DNA of 64,000 nt, from the NCBI GenBank assembly GCA_021779095.1, contig JAJYBI010000012.1, positions 1-64,000 on the forward strand, written 5' to 3'. A program made the translations under genes and the position numbers. The notes under the pieces are model-generated. The model was not told where the DNA came from and did no database searches. It saw only the letters and a program-made list of their open reading frames with translations. This document shows positions 16,702 to 25,193 of this stretch, piece after piece (position 1 is the stretch's first letter; every line of letters starts with the position of its first letter). The stretch is from Deltaproteobacteria bacterium (GTDB taxonomy: Bacteria; Desulfobacterota; Desulfuromonadia; Geobacterales; JAJYBI01).

Positions 16702-19698
16702 TCACCTGCCCCCATCCTCCTCCGGCGCAAACCCCCGCCGCATCGTGTTCTCCGTCACCACCCGCGGATCGGTGAAGTGGAGGAGGTAGTCGGGGCCGCC
16801 CGCCTTGGTGCCGCCGCCGGAGAGACGGAAACCCCCGAACGGCTGGCGCCCTACGAGCGCCCCGGTGATCCCGCGGTTGATGTACAGGTTCCCCGCCCGG
16901 AACTCACGCCGGGCCCGCTCGATGCGGGAGGGGCTCCGGCTGAAGAGGCCGCCGGTGAGGGCGAAGGGGGAGTCGTTCGCAATGCTCAGCGCCTCGTCGA
17001 AGTCCCGCGCCCGCATGACTGCCAGGACCGGCCCGAAGATCTCCTCCCGGGCGATCCGGTGCTCCGGCCTGACCCCGCCGAAGATCGTGACCGGCACGAA
17101 GTACCCCTCCCCCTCCGGCACACTCCCCTGGTACAGGAGCTCCCCCACTTCCCGGCCGACGGCGATGTAGTCGAGAATCCGCCGCCGCTGGGTCTCGTCC
17201 GCCACCGCGCCGAGATGGAAGGACGGGTCCTCGGCGGGGCCGACCTTTAGCGCCCGGGCGTGCCCGAGGAGCCGCGCCGTGAACCGGTCGTAGACCGCAT
17301 CCAGCACGATGACCCGGGAGCAGGCGGAGCATTTCTGCCCCTGGAAGCCGAAGGCGGAGGCGACCACGGCGGGAACCGCCTCGTCCAGGTCGGCGTCGTC
17401 GTCCACGATGACCGCGTTCTTCCCCCCCATCTCGCAGATCACCCGCTTCACCACGGTCTGCGCCGGACCGATGACGGCGGCCCGCGCCATGATCCGCGCC
17501 CCCGTCTCCAGCGACCCGGTGAAGGCGATGGTCGCCACCCGGGGGTGGTCCACGAGGAGATCGCCGATGACCGAGCCCCGCCCCGGCAGGTAGCTGAGGA
17601 CCCCGGCGGGGAGCCCCGCCTCACGGAAGAGCTCCAGGAGCTGCCGGCCGATCACGGGGGTGAGGCCCGACGGTTTGTAGATCACGCAGTTGCCGGTCGC
17701 GAGCGCCGCGGCGGTCATGCCGGTGCTGATGGCGAGGGGGAAGTTCCAGGGGGCGATGACGGCGGCGACGCCGCGCGGTTCGTAGAACTGGAGGTTCACC
17801 TCGCCCGGCAGGTCGCCGAGCCGGCGCGGGGTGCCGATCCGGACCGCCTCCCGGGCGTAGTACTCCATAAAGTCGATCGCCTCCGCCACGTCGGCGTATG
17901 CCTGGTCCCACTGCTTGCCGATCTCCAGGACCTGCAGCGCGGCCAGTTCCAGAAGCCGCCCCCGGGCGATGGCCGCCGCCCGGAGAAGGATCGCCGCCCG
18001 GTCGACGGGTTCCATGTCCCGCCAGGCGGGAAACGCCGCTGCCGCCGCGGCCACGGCATGTTCCACCTCGGCCGGCCCCGCCTGACAGACGGCGGCGATG
18101 ACCTCGGACGGCCGGTTGGGATTCACGGAGGGCACGCGGTCGTCCGTCGTCACGTCGTGTCCGCCGATATGGAGCGGGATCGTTTCGCCGAAACCGGCGC
18201 GCGCCTGCGCGATGGCAGCCGGGAATGCGTCGCGCAGCTCCGCCTTCGTGAAGTCCGCCGCCGGTTCGTTCGCAAACGGCGGAAATCCGCCGGGGCCGGG
18301 CTTCTCTGCCGGTGTCGCACGGTGTGCCGCCCGGGCGGCGGTGACGGCCGGGTCCTCCAGGAGGCGCTCGCGCGCCTCGTCCGCACCGAAACTTCTGCGC
18401 AGGAACGACTCGTTGGAGCTGTTTTCCAGGAGCCGTCGCACCAGATATCCCATCCCCGGCAGCAAGCTCCCGTAGGGGCAGTAGAGCCGGACCCGCCCGG
18501 CGATCCTGCCGATGCCGCGACGCACCGGCTCGGCCATGCCGTAGAGCATCTGGAACTCGTACCGCTCCGTCGGCACGTTCAGCGCCCGGGCGCTCTCCAG
18601 CACGGCGGCGATGGAACGGATGTTGTGGGAGCCACAGGCGAGATGGCAGACATCGTGGTTCTCCAGGACCCGCCGCGCCAGCCGCTCAAAAGCGGCGTCC
18701 GTCTCCGCCTTTACCGCCCGTACCGGGATCTCCCAGCCGTTCTGCGCGGCCAGAACCGTCTCGTAGTCCCAGTAGGCCCCCTTCACGAGCCGGACGGAGA
18801 CGGTCGTCCCCTCTCCGCGCGCCCAGGCGAGGAGCTCCTCCAGGTCGCGCTCCGTCTCCTTGAGATACGCCTGGAGCACCACCCCGAGGTGGGGGTAGTC
18901 GCGGTGTTCCGCTTTGAGCCGCCGGTACAGCTCCAGGGTGATCCCCTTGTACCGGTGCGACTCCATGTCGATGCAGAGAAACCCGCCCGCCTCCTTTACC
19001 CCCGCCGCGATCCGGCGCAGCCGCGGGAGGAGCCTCGCCACGGCCCCCTCGAAGTCCCGCGGATCGACGAGGCAGGCGAGGGCCGACGGCTTGACGGAGA
19101 GATTGATCCGGGGGGCGTCCCCCCAGTCCAGCGCGGGATCGCCCCCCTTTCCTGCCAGTGCCGGCCAGCGTTTGTGGGCCTGCGCAAGGGCGGCGACCAG
19201 CTCCAGGCAGGTGGTCGTGTAGCTCTCCGCCTCCTCCTCCGTCAGGGTCGCCTCCCCCAGGAGGTCCACCACGGCGGCAAACCCGTCGTTCCGCAAGCGT
19301 TCGATGGTCCGCACCGCCTCGGCAATAGTCTCGCCGGCGATGAACTGGCGCGCCATCCCGCCGATGTTGGCGGCGATGGCCCGGTGCAGCAGCACCCCGC
19401 CGAGCCCCCCCAAGAGCCCCGCCACCTTTGCCCCGGCGGCCAGGAAGGGGGGGATCTCCTCCTCGGAGCCGAAGTAGTCGCGGATATGGTCGGCGAGGCT
19501 CGCGCCGGTGGAGAGCATCGGAAAGACGTCCACGAACCGGAAGAGTTCGGTGCGGAAGCTGTCGCTCCGCATGCTCCACTCCATGAGGGTCCCGATCCAG
19601 GTCCCACGATCGAAAAGGGACGGCTTCTCGCCGGCGATTGACGCGTAGATCTCCCGTCCCCGTGCCGTGATCCTGTCGTTCAGTGCGTTCGTCGTCAT
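16702..19698 (-). CDS. putA: Bifunctional proline dehydrogenase / L-glutamate gamma-semialdehyde dehydrogenase
   Basis: The 998-residue enzyme oxidises proline to P5C with FAD (N-terminal half) and then P5C to glutamate with NAD (C-terminal half). In the N-terminal half, R-L-V-K-G-A-Y-W-D-Y-E and the later R-L-Y-C-P-Y-G-S-L-L-P-G-M-G-Y-L-V-R-R-L-L-E-N are signatures of proline dehydrogenase. In the C-terminal half, F-T-G-S-L-E-T-G and the catalytic Cys790 (Q-G-Q-K-C-S-A-C) mark the aldehyde dehydrogenase. There is no N-terminal ribbon-helix-helix domain, so it is not a self-repressor like E. coli PutA. It stands alone, with the livK terminator upstream. Confidence 0.96.
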   Translation of the reverse strand: MTTNALNDRITARGREIYASIAGEKPSLFDRGTWIGTLMEWSMRSDSFRTELFRFVDVFPMLSTGASLADHIRDYFGSEEEIPPFLAAGAKVAGLLGGLGGVLLHRAIAANIGGMARQFIAGETIAEAVRTIERLRNDGFAAVVDLLGEATLTEEEAESYTTTCLELVAALAQAHKRWPALAGKGGDPALDWGDAPRINLSVKPSALACLVDPRDFEGAVARLLPRLRRIAAGVKEAGGFLCIDMESHRYKGITLELYRRLKAEHRDYPHLGVVLQAYLKETERDLEELLAWARGEGTTVSVRLVKGAYWDYETVLAAQNGWEIPVRAVKAETDAAFERLARRVLENHDVCHLACGSHNIRSIAAVLESARALNVPTERYEFQMLYGMAEPVRRGIGRIAGRVRLYCPYGSLLPGMGYLVRRLLENSSNESFLRRSFGADEARERLLEDPAVTAARAAHRATPAEKPGPGGFPPFANEPAADFTKAELRDAFPAAIAQARAGFGETIPLHIGGHDVTTDDRVPSVNPNRPSEVIAAVCQAGPAEVEHAVAAAAAAFPAWRDMEPVDRAAILLRAAAIARGRLLELAALQVLEIGKQWDQAYADVAEAIDFMEYYAREAVRIGTPRRLGDLPGEVNLQFYEPRGVAAVIAPWNFPLAISTGMTAAALATGNCVIYKPSGLTPVIGRQLLELFREAGLPAGVLSYLPGRGSVIGDLLVDHPRVATIAFTGSLETGARIMARAAVIGPAQTVVKRVICEMGGKNAVIVDDDADLDEAVPAVVASAFGFQGQKCSACSRVIVLDAVYDRFTARLLGHARALKVGPAEDPSFHLGAVADETQRRRILDYIAVGREVGELLYQGSVPEGEGYFVPVTIFGGVRPEHRIAREEIFGPVLAVMRARDFDEALSIANDSPFALTGGLFSRSPSRIERARREFRAGNLYINRGITGALVGRQPFGGFRLSGGGTKAGGPDYLLHFTDPRVVTENTMRRGFAPEEDGGR

Positions 19699-19780
19699 GA
19701 TCCGCTCCAGTCACCGGCGTTATTTTACTCGCTGGCACAAGTATAGCGCCCGGTCCCGGCGGGACAACCGGGGCCGAACG

Positions 19781-19810
19781 CAAAAACCCCGCGGATCGCT
19801 CCGCGGGGTT
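19781..19810 (-). terminator. Strong rho-independent terminator after livK-like gene
   Basis: The perfect ten-base stem aaccccgcgg / ccgcggggtt (19785-19810) with a six-base loop is followed on the minus strand by TTTTTG. It ends the livK-like transcript 30 bases after its stop codon and shields putA. Confidence 0.9.
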
Positions 19811-19839
19811 TGGTGACCGTCATGCTGGTCGGACTACGG

Positions 19840-21006
19840 CTAGTCCATCTTCACCGGTACCTTCGCCTTCAGGACGTATTTGCCCCCCTTCACCTCCAGG
19901 AGCGCCAGGGGCGACTTGATCGGTTCCCGGTTCGGCCGGATGGTGATGGTTCCGGATACCCCCTCGAAGTTCTTCGTCTTCGCCAGGGCGTCCTTGAATA
20001 CCTTCGGATCGGTGCTCTTGGCCCGCTTCATGGCGTCGGCCAGCAGCATGACGGCATCGTACCCCTGGGCGTCGAAGAGCCCCGGCTCGGCGCCGTTATG
20101 GGATTTCCTGTACGCCGCGACGAATCGCGCCGTGACCGGGGAGGCCTGCTCCGGAGAGAAGCCGAGCGCCACCATGGTCCCCTCCACCGCGTCCCCCCCC
20201 AGCTCGATCAGCTTGGGGGAGAAGAGCCCGTCGCCGCCGAACATCTTCACCTCCAGCCCCTGTTTGCGGGCCTCCTTCATGAGCAGCGCCCCTTCCGTGT
20301 AGTAGCCGGAGAAGAAGATGACGTCGGGGTTCGCCGCTCTTATGTTGGTGATCTGGGCGCTGAAATCCTTGTCGCCGTCCTTGATCTTCTCCTCGTCCAC
20401 GATGGTGATCCCCTTCCCCTTCGCCGCCTGGCGGAAGGTCTGGGAAAGGCCGACGCTGTAGTCGTTGTTGTCGGAGGTGACGATCGCCACCCTGTGGTAG
20501 CCGAGATCTTTCACGAAGTAGTCGATGCAGGCGGGGATCGCCACGCTGTCCAAGAGGGTGTCGCGGAAGATGTAGTCGCCGGTTTCCACGACGCCGGGGC
20601 CGGTGGCACCGGCGGAGAGGAGCACGACATCTGCTCGCTGGGCGATGGGAGCGACCACCTTGGTAATGCCGGTGGTGGGGTCGCCGACGATGGCCACCAC
20701 ATGGTCGCGGCTGATGAGCTTCTGGGCCACGGAGGCCCCCTCCTGCTTGTCGCCCCGGTTGTCCGCCTCGATGATCTCGATCCGCTTGCCGTCGACGCCG
20801 CCGGCTCCGTTCAGTTCACTAGCGGCCATCCGCATCCCCTCCAGGGTCGGCTTGCCGAACATGGCGATGTCGCCGGTGAGGGCCCCCATGAAGCCGATCC
20901 GGATGGTGCTGTCCTCCGCCCCTTTTTTCGCCGTACAGCCGCCGGCCAGGAGCGCCGTCGCCAGCAGAGCGGCCGCAAGTACCGTCCACGATTTCTTCAT
21001 TGCCAT
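19840..21006 (-). CDS. livK: Branched-chain amino acid ABC transporter, substrate-binding lipoprotein
   Basis: This 388-residue periplasmic binding protein (Peripla_BP_6 type) has a signal peptide ending in a lipobox-like L-L-A-G-G-C at about residues 19-24, so it is probably membrane-anchored. The mature start S-T-I-R-I-G-F-M-G-A-L-T-G and the later A-I-V-G-D-P-T-T-G are typical of LivJ/LivK. GGAGGT precedes the ATG. It is separate from the livHMGF genes 12 kb away; it may serve them or be an alternative-specificity receptor. It has its own strong terminator. Confidence 0.9.
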   Translation of the reverse strand: MAMKKSWTVLAAALLATALLAGGCTAKKGAEDSTIRIGFMGALTGDIAMFGKPTLEGMRMAASELNGAGGVDGKRIEIIEADNRGDKQEGASVAQKLISRDHVVAIVGDPTTGITKVVAPIAQRADVVLLSAGATGPGVVETGDYIFRDTLLDSVAIPACIDYFVKDLGYHRVAIVTSDNNDYSVGLSQTFRQAAKGKGITIVDEEKIKDGDKDFSAQITNIRAANPDVIFFSGYYTEGALLMKEARKQGLEVKMFGGDGLFSPKLIELGGDAVEGTMVALGFSPEQASPVTARFVAAYRKSHNGAEPGLFDAQGYDAVMLLADAMKRAKSTDPKVFKDALAKTKNFEGVSGTITIRPNREPIKSPLALLEVKGGKYVLKAKVPVKMD

Positions 21007-21256
21007 CCCGTCACCTCCAAGAAAATAGACTGTACACCGGCAAAATGCATATCGATGTGAAACTGCGACATTTTCCCTTCATGCCGTCGTTCGAGCCCGA
21101 ACTGTAACCGCCATCCGTCGGGATGTCAAGGGCACTGGCCACCGGATGCCGGCGGCTGAAATCTCGATGCAGGGATGCATTCCGCCGACGAGGTGTGGTA
21201 ATATCCGGAAACTCCGCCCCCGGCGGACCAGTCCGATCAGAAACGGAGGGGAAACG

Positions 21257-22288
21257 ATGCGCAACCAGTTTGCCAGCGACAACTATGCGGGGATCTGTCC
21301 GGAGGCGTGGCAGGCGATGGCGGAGGCGAACCGCGGTTACGCCACCTCCTACGGCGACGACCTCTGGACCGAAAAGGCCTGCCTGAAGCTCCGGGAGCTG
21401 TTCGAGACCGCCTGCGAGGTGTTCTTCGTCTTCAACGGCACCGCCGCCAACTCCCTGGCGCTGGCCTCCCTCTGCAAGTCCTACCACAGCATCGTCTGCC
21501 ACGAGATGGCCCACGTGGAGACGGACGAGTGCGGCGCCGCCGAGTTCTTCTCCAACGGCACCAAGCTGCTGCTCGTTTCGGGGGCAAACGGCAAGATCGA
21601 CCTGGATGCGGTAGAACACACGGTCAAGAAACGGGCGGACATCCACTACCCGAAGCCGCGCGTCCTCTCCATCACCCAGTCCACGGAGCTGGGAACGGTC
21701 TACTCCCTGGACGAGCTGCGAAGTATCGGCGAGACGGCGCGCCGGCACGGGCTGCACCTGCACATGGACGGGTCGCGCTTCGCCAACGCGGTGGCGTCGC
21801 TCACGGCATCGCCGGCGGAGGTCACCTGGAAGGCGGGGGTGGACGTGCTCTGTTTCGGCGGGACGAAGAACGGCTTCGCCGTGGGGGAGGCGGTCATCTT
21901 CTTCAACCGCGAGCTGGCGCGGGAGTTCGACTACCGCTGCAAGCAGGCGGGACAGCTCGCATCCAAGATGCGTTTTCTCGCCGCCCCCTGGATCGGCAGT
22001 CTGGAGAGCGGCGCCTGGCTGCGCCACGCGGCCCACGCCAACGCCATGGCGCAAAAGCTCGCGGACGGTCTGACATCAATCCCGGGGGTCAGGATCATGT
22101 TTCCCCCCCAGGCGAACGCGGTCTTCCTGGAGCTGCCGCCGGCGCAGATAGCGGCGCTGCACGCCAAAGGCTGGCACTTCTACACCTTCATCGGGTCGGG
22201 CGGGGCCCGGTTCATGTGTTCGTGGGAGACGACGGTAGAGGACGTGGAGGATCTGGTGCGGGACGTGCGGGAGACGGCGGTTGGTTAG
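21257..22288 (+). CDS. ltaE: Low-specificity L-threonine aldolase
   Basis: This PLP enzyme of 343 residues cleaves L-threonine and allo-threonine to glycine and acetaldehyde. The PLP lysine is in F-G-G-T-K-N-G, and H-M-D-G-S-R-F-A-N-A is the usual aldolase motif. F-A-S-D-N-Y-A-G at the N-terminus is typical. The ATG at 21257 has GGAGGGG seven bases upstream; the in-frame extension to 21146 has no such site and is rejected. It is the only intact metabolic gene on the plus strand and is convergent with hisS. Confidence 0.93.
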   Translation: MRNQFASDNYAGICPEAWQAMAEANRGYATSYGDDLWTEKACLKLRELFETACEVFFVFNGTAANSLALASLCKSYHSIVCHEMAHVETDECGAAEFFSNGTKLLLVSGANGKIDLDAVEHTVKKRADIHYPKPRVLSITQSTELGTVYSLDELRSIGETARRHGLHLHMDGSRFANAVASLTASPAEVTWKAGVDVLCFGGTKNGFAVGEAVIFFNRELAREFDYRCKQAGQLASKMRFLAAPWIGSLESGAWLRHAAHANAMAQKLADGLTSIPGVRIMFPPQANAVFLELPPAQIAALHAKGWHFYTFIGSGGARFMCSWETTVEDVEDLVRDVRETAVG

Positions 22289-22309
22289 GAAAACCAAGAA
22301 CTAATGGTA

Positions 22310-22423
22310 CACGGAAAAGGCGGAAAAAGCAGGATAACGGCGGATCAAGCCAAACACCAAACACAAAACAGGGTAACAACAGGTTTATCCGCCTTTATCA
22401 GATGTTATCCGCCTTTTCCGTGT
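22310..22423. repeat. Long inverted repeat between convergent ltaE and hisS
   Basis: The 37-base arms at 22310-22347 and 22387-22423 begin and end identically (acacggaaaaggcgga at the outer end, ggcggat at the inner end) and enclose a loop of about 40 bases. It lies between two converging genes and could act as a two-way terminator. The arms are built of the same GGATAAC/GCGGAT units as the repeat at 5235-5340. No gene lies in 22289-22464. Confidence 0.75.
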
Positions 22424-22464
22424 CCTATTGCCTTTTGGGTTAATTGTTTTTTCGAAAAGCGCCG

Positions 22465-23709
22465 TTACCCGAGCAGCGCGCCGATGGCCTCCGCGGAGAG
22501 CGCCACCTCCGCCGGATTACCCGTGTCCATGGTCTTCAGGGGGGCGGTGCCGCGGGCGAGCTCGTCGCCGCCGATCACCATGGAGTAGCGGGCGTTCAGC
22601 TTGTCCGCCCGCCGCATCTGGCTCTTCAGGCTCTTCCCCTCGTAGTCGATCTCCACGGCAAACCCTTTGCGCTGCAGCGCGCCGCAGAGCCTGAACGCCT
22701 CCAGCTGTGCCTCGTCCCCCAGGGCGACGATGAACAGGTCCGGCCGTTTCGAAAACTTCTGGTCCGCCAGCAGGAGCGCCACCCGCTCCACCCCCATGGC
22801 GAAGCCGATGCCGGGGATGGCCGGTCCGCCGAGATCGGAGACCAGCCCGTCGTAGCGGCCGCCGGCGGCCACGGCGCTCTGTGAGCCCAAAAGGCCGGTG
22901 ACCAGCTCGAAGGTGGTGCGGGTGTAGTAGTCGAGACCTCGCACCATCCGCTCGTTGATGCCGTACCCCGTTCCCAGTGCGTCCAGGTAGCCACGGGTCC
23001 GGGCGAAATGATCGTCGCAGCCGGCGCAGAGATGTTCGAGCACCGACGGCGCCCCCACCGTCGCCTCCTTGCAGCCGGCGGACTTGCAGTCCAGAGCCCG
23101 CAACGGATTGGTGGCGTAGCGGCGGCGGCAGTCGTCGCACAGCTGGTCGAGCCGCTCCCGGAGAAATGCCTGCAGCGCCTGGCGGTACACGGGGCGGCAC
23201 TCGGGGCAGCCGAGGGAGTTGATCTGCAGCTGCGGTTCGGTGAGTCCCAGCTCCCCGAAGAAGTGGCAGAGCATGGTGAGCAGCTGGGCGTCGATGCGCG
23301 GGTCGGTGACCCCGGTCACCTCACAGCCGATCTGGTGGAACTGGCGGTAGCGCCCCTTCTGGGGCCGCTCGTACCGGAACATCGGCCCCATGTAGTAGAG
23401 CTTGTTCACCGGGTCCGCCGCATACAGCTTGTGCTCGATGAACGCCCGCATGACGCTGGCGGTCCCCTCCGGACGCATGGTTACCTTGTTCTCCCCCTTG
23501 TCGACGAAGGAGTACATCTCCTTCTCCACGATGTCGGTGGCGTCGCCGATGGAGCGGCAGAACAGCTCCGTCTTCTCCAGGATCGGTACCCGGATCTCGG
23601 AAAACCCGTAACAGGAAAAAACCCGGCGGGCCGTTTTCTCGATGGTCTGCCAGGTTTCCACCTCGCCGGGAAGTATGTCGTTGAACCCCTTGATGCCGCT
23701 TATTGCCAC
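22465..23709 (-). CDS. hisS: Histidyl-tRNA synthetase
   Basis: This 414-residue class II synthetase charges tRNA-His. It has G-F-N-D-I-L-P-G-E at the start, motif 2 (Y-Y-M-G-P-M-F-R-Y-E-R-P-Q-K-G-R-Y-R-Q-F-H-Q), and the histidine-binding G-L-D-Y-Y-T-R-T-T-F-E and A-A-G-G-R-Y-D-G-L signatures. A C-terminal anticodon-binding domain follows. The start is GTG with AGGAG nine bases upstream. A cluster of cysteines at about 194-230 (C-D-D-C, then C-K-S-A-G-C, then C-A-G-C) lies in the insertion domain, as in many relatives. Confidence 0.97.
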   Translation of the reverse strand: MAISGIKGFNDILPGEVETWQTIEKTARRVFSCYGFSEIRVPILEKTELFCRSIGDATDIVEKEMYSFVDKGENKVTMRPEGTASVMRAFIEHKLYAADPVNKLYYMGPMFRYERPQKGRYRQFHQIGCEVTGVTDPRIDAQLLTMLCHFFGELGLTEPQLQINSLGCPECRPVYRQALQAFLRERLDQLCDDCRRRYATNPLRALDCKSAGCKEATVGAPSVLEHLCAGCDDHFARTRGYLDALGTGYGINERMVRGLDYYTRTTFELVTGLLGSQSAVAAGGRYDGLVSDLGGPAIPGIGFAMGVERVALLLADQKFSKRPDLFIVALGDEAQLEAFRLCGALQRKGFAVEIDYEGKSLKSQMRRADKLNARYSMVIGGDELARGTAPLKTMDTGNPAEVALSAEAIGALLG

Positions 23710-23733
23710 GCTGCTGCTCCTGATGTTCCGCGT

Positions 23734-25110
23734 TTATTGTAGTTTGAGTCGTACCACGGTGTTCTTGCCGCGCGCCTTGCCGCTGTACATCGCCTTGTCC
23801 GCCAGGTCGAGGAGTTCGTGACGGTTGGCGGTGTCGTCCGGATAACAGGCGTAGCCGAGGCTCGCGGTAAGCCGGATATCCAGGTCAGCGTCGGCGAGAA
23901 AACGGTGTTCCGCCAGGCTGTGCCTGATCCGCTCCGCAACGACCGCCGCACCGGCGGTGCCGGTCTCCACCAGGATAAGGGTGAACTCGTCCCCTCCGTA
24001 ACGGATGACCATGTCCACGTCGCGCACCGACCTCTTCAGCAGCCCCCCCACCTCCCGCAGGACCCTGCTGCCGATGATATGGCCATGGACGTCGTTCACC
24101 CCCTTGAAGCAGTCCAGATCGATGAAGACCACCGACAGGGTCGCCCGGAACCGCTCGGCGCGCTTCAGCTCCCGCTCCAGCGCCATGTCCAGGTAGCGGT
24201 AATTGAAGAGCCCGGTGAGATCGTCGATGTAGAGCAGGTTGCTGGCGTTCGTGTAACGCGCGGCGTTTTCGAACGCCAGGGACGACTGGTCGAGGATGAA
24301 GTTCAGGTTGTTGCTGTTCAGCTCTTCCGGAAACGGCTTGTCCGGCTCGTCGAACAGCACCACCGTACCGTTGTAGGTGTTCCGTGAATGGATCTGCAGC
24401 ACGAGGGCGTTTTTGTACGGACTCTGAAACGTTGCCGGCTGCACGAGGGGAAGAAAATCGTCGAACCTGACGATGGTCCCCGCAGTCTCCAGCGGAAACA
24501 GGTTGGGGTCGGTGAAATGCCGGCCCAGCTGCTCCGCCTCCACCTGCGGAATTCCCCGTACCTCGCGGAGGATCGTCGCATGCTCCTGATCCGGGAAGAG
24601 CCCGATGGCACGGGCGTGGTCCAGCTCCCTGGACAGGGTGTCCACCACCAGCGGATAGAGCCGTTCCAGGTCGAGACAGCTGCCGATGACCTGGGTGGCC
24701 TGGAACAGGTTGATGAGCCCCTTCAGCTCCTGGTTTTCGTTGATGAGCCGCCACTGCTCGATGCAGCGGGCCACGGTATGGCGGAATTCGTCGTGGTTGA
24801 TCGGTTTGACGAGGTAGTCGCGGGCGCCGTTCTTCAGGGCCAGGATGGCCGTCTCAATGTTGGCATGGCCGGTGACGAGGATGACCTCGATGGAGGAGTC
24901 CCGCTGCTTGACCCGCGACAGGATGTCGAGCCCGCTCAGGTCGGGCATCACCAGGTCGGTCACGACGAGGTGATAGACATGATCGCAGAGCAGCGCCAGC
25001 GCCTCGTTCCCCGTGGACGCCGTGTCCACCAGATACCCCTCCTCCCGCAGCAGGTCGGAGTACATCTCCCGGAAAAACCTGTCGTCCTCTACTACCAGTA
25101 TCCGTTCCAT
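23734..25110 (-). CDS. Response regulator with diguanylate cyclase (GGDEF) output
   Basis: An N-terminal receiver domain (R-I-L-V-V-E-D-D, phosphorylatable Asp in T-D-L-V-M-P-D, K in K-P-I-N-H-D) is followed by about 170 residues resembling a GAF-like sensor. A C-terminal GGDEF domain comes last (R-Y-G-G-D-E-F, with a product-inhibition R-x-x-D site five residues before it). It should make cyclic di-GMP when phosphorylated. I chose the ATG at 25110, which gives the standard receiver N-terminus. A TTG at 25197 overlaps the comEC stop as TTGA and would add 29 residues. No partner kinase is adjacent. Confidence 0.88.
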   Translation of the reverse strand: MERILVVEDDRFFREMYSDLLREEGYLVDTASTGNEALALLCDHVYHLVVTDLVMPDLSGLDILSRVKQRDSSIEVILVTGHANIETAILALKNGARDYLVKPINHDEFRHTVARCIEQWRLINENQELKGLINLFQATQVIGSCLDLERLYPLVVDTLSRELDHARAIGLFPDQEHATILREVRGIPQVEAEQLGRHFTDPNLFPLETAGTIVRFDDFLPLVQPATFQSPYKNALVLQIHSRNTYNGTVVLFDEPDKPFPEELNSNNLNFILDQSSLAFENAARYTNASNLLYIDDLTGLFNYRYLDMALERELKRAERFRATLSVVFIDLDCFKGVNDVHGHIIGSRVLREVGGLLKRSVRDVDMVIRYGGDEFTLILVETGTAGAAVVAERIRHSLAEHRFLADADLDIRLTASLGYACYPDDTANRHELLDLADKAMYSGKARGKNTVVRLKLQ

Positions 25111-25193
25111 CTGTCCATGCTCCGTCTGGGGATATGGGGCAGGCTGCATCGGCGTCCGCAGCCGATTCAACGTATCAGAAAGAGCGGAATGCG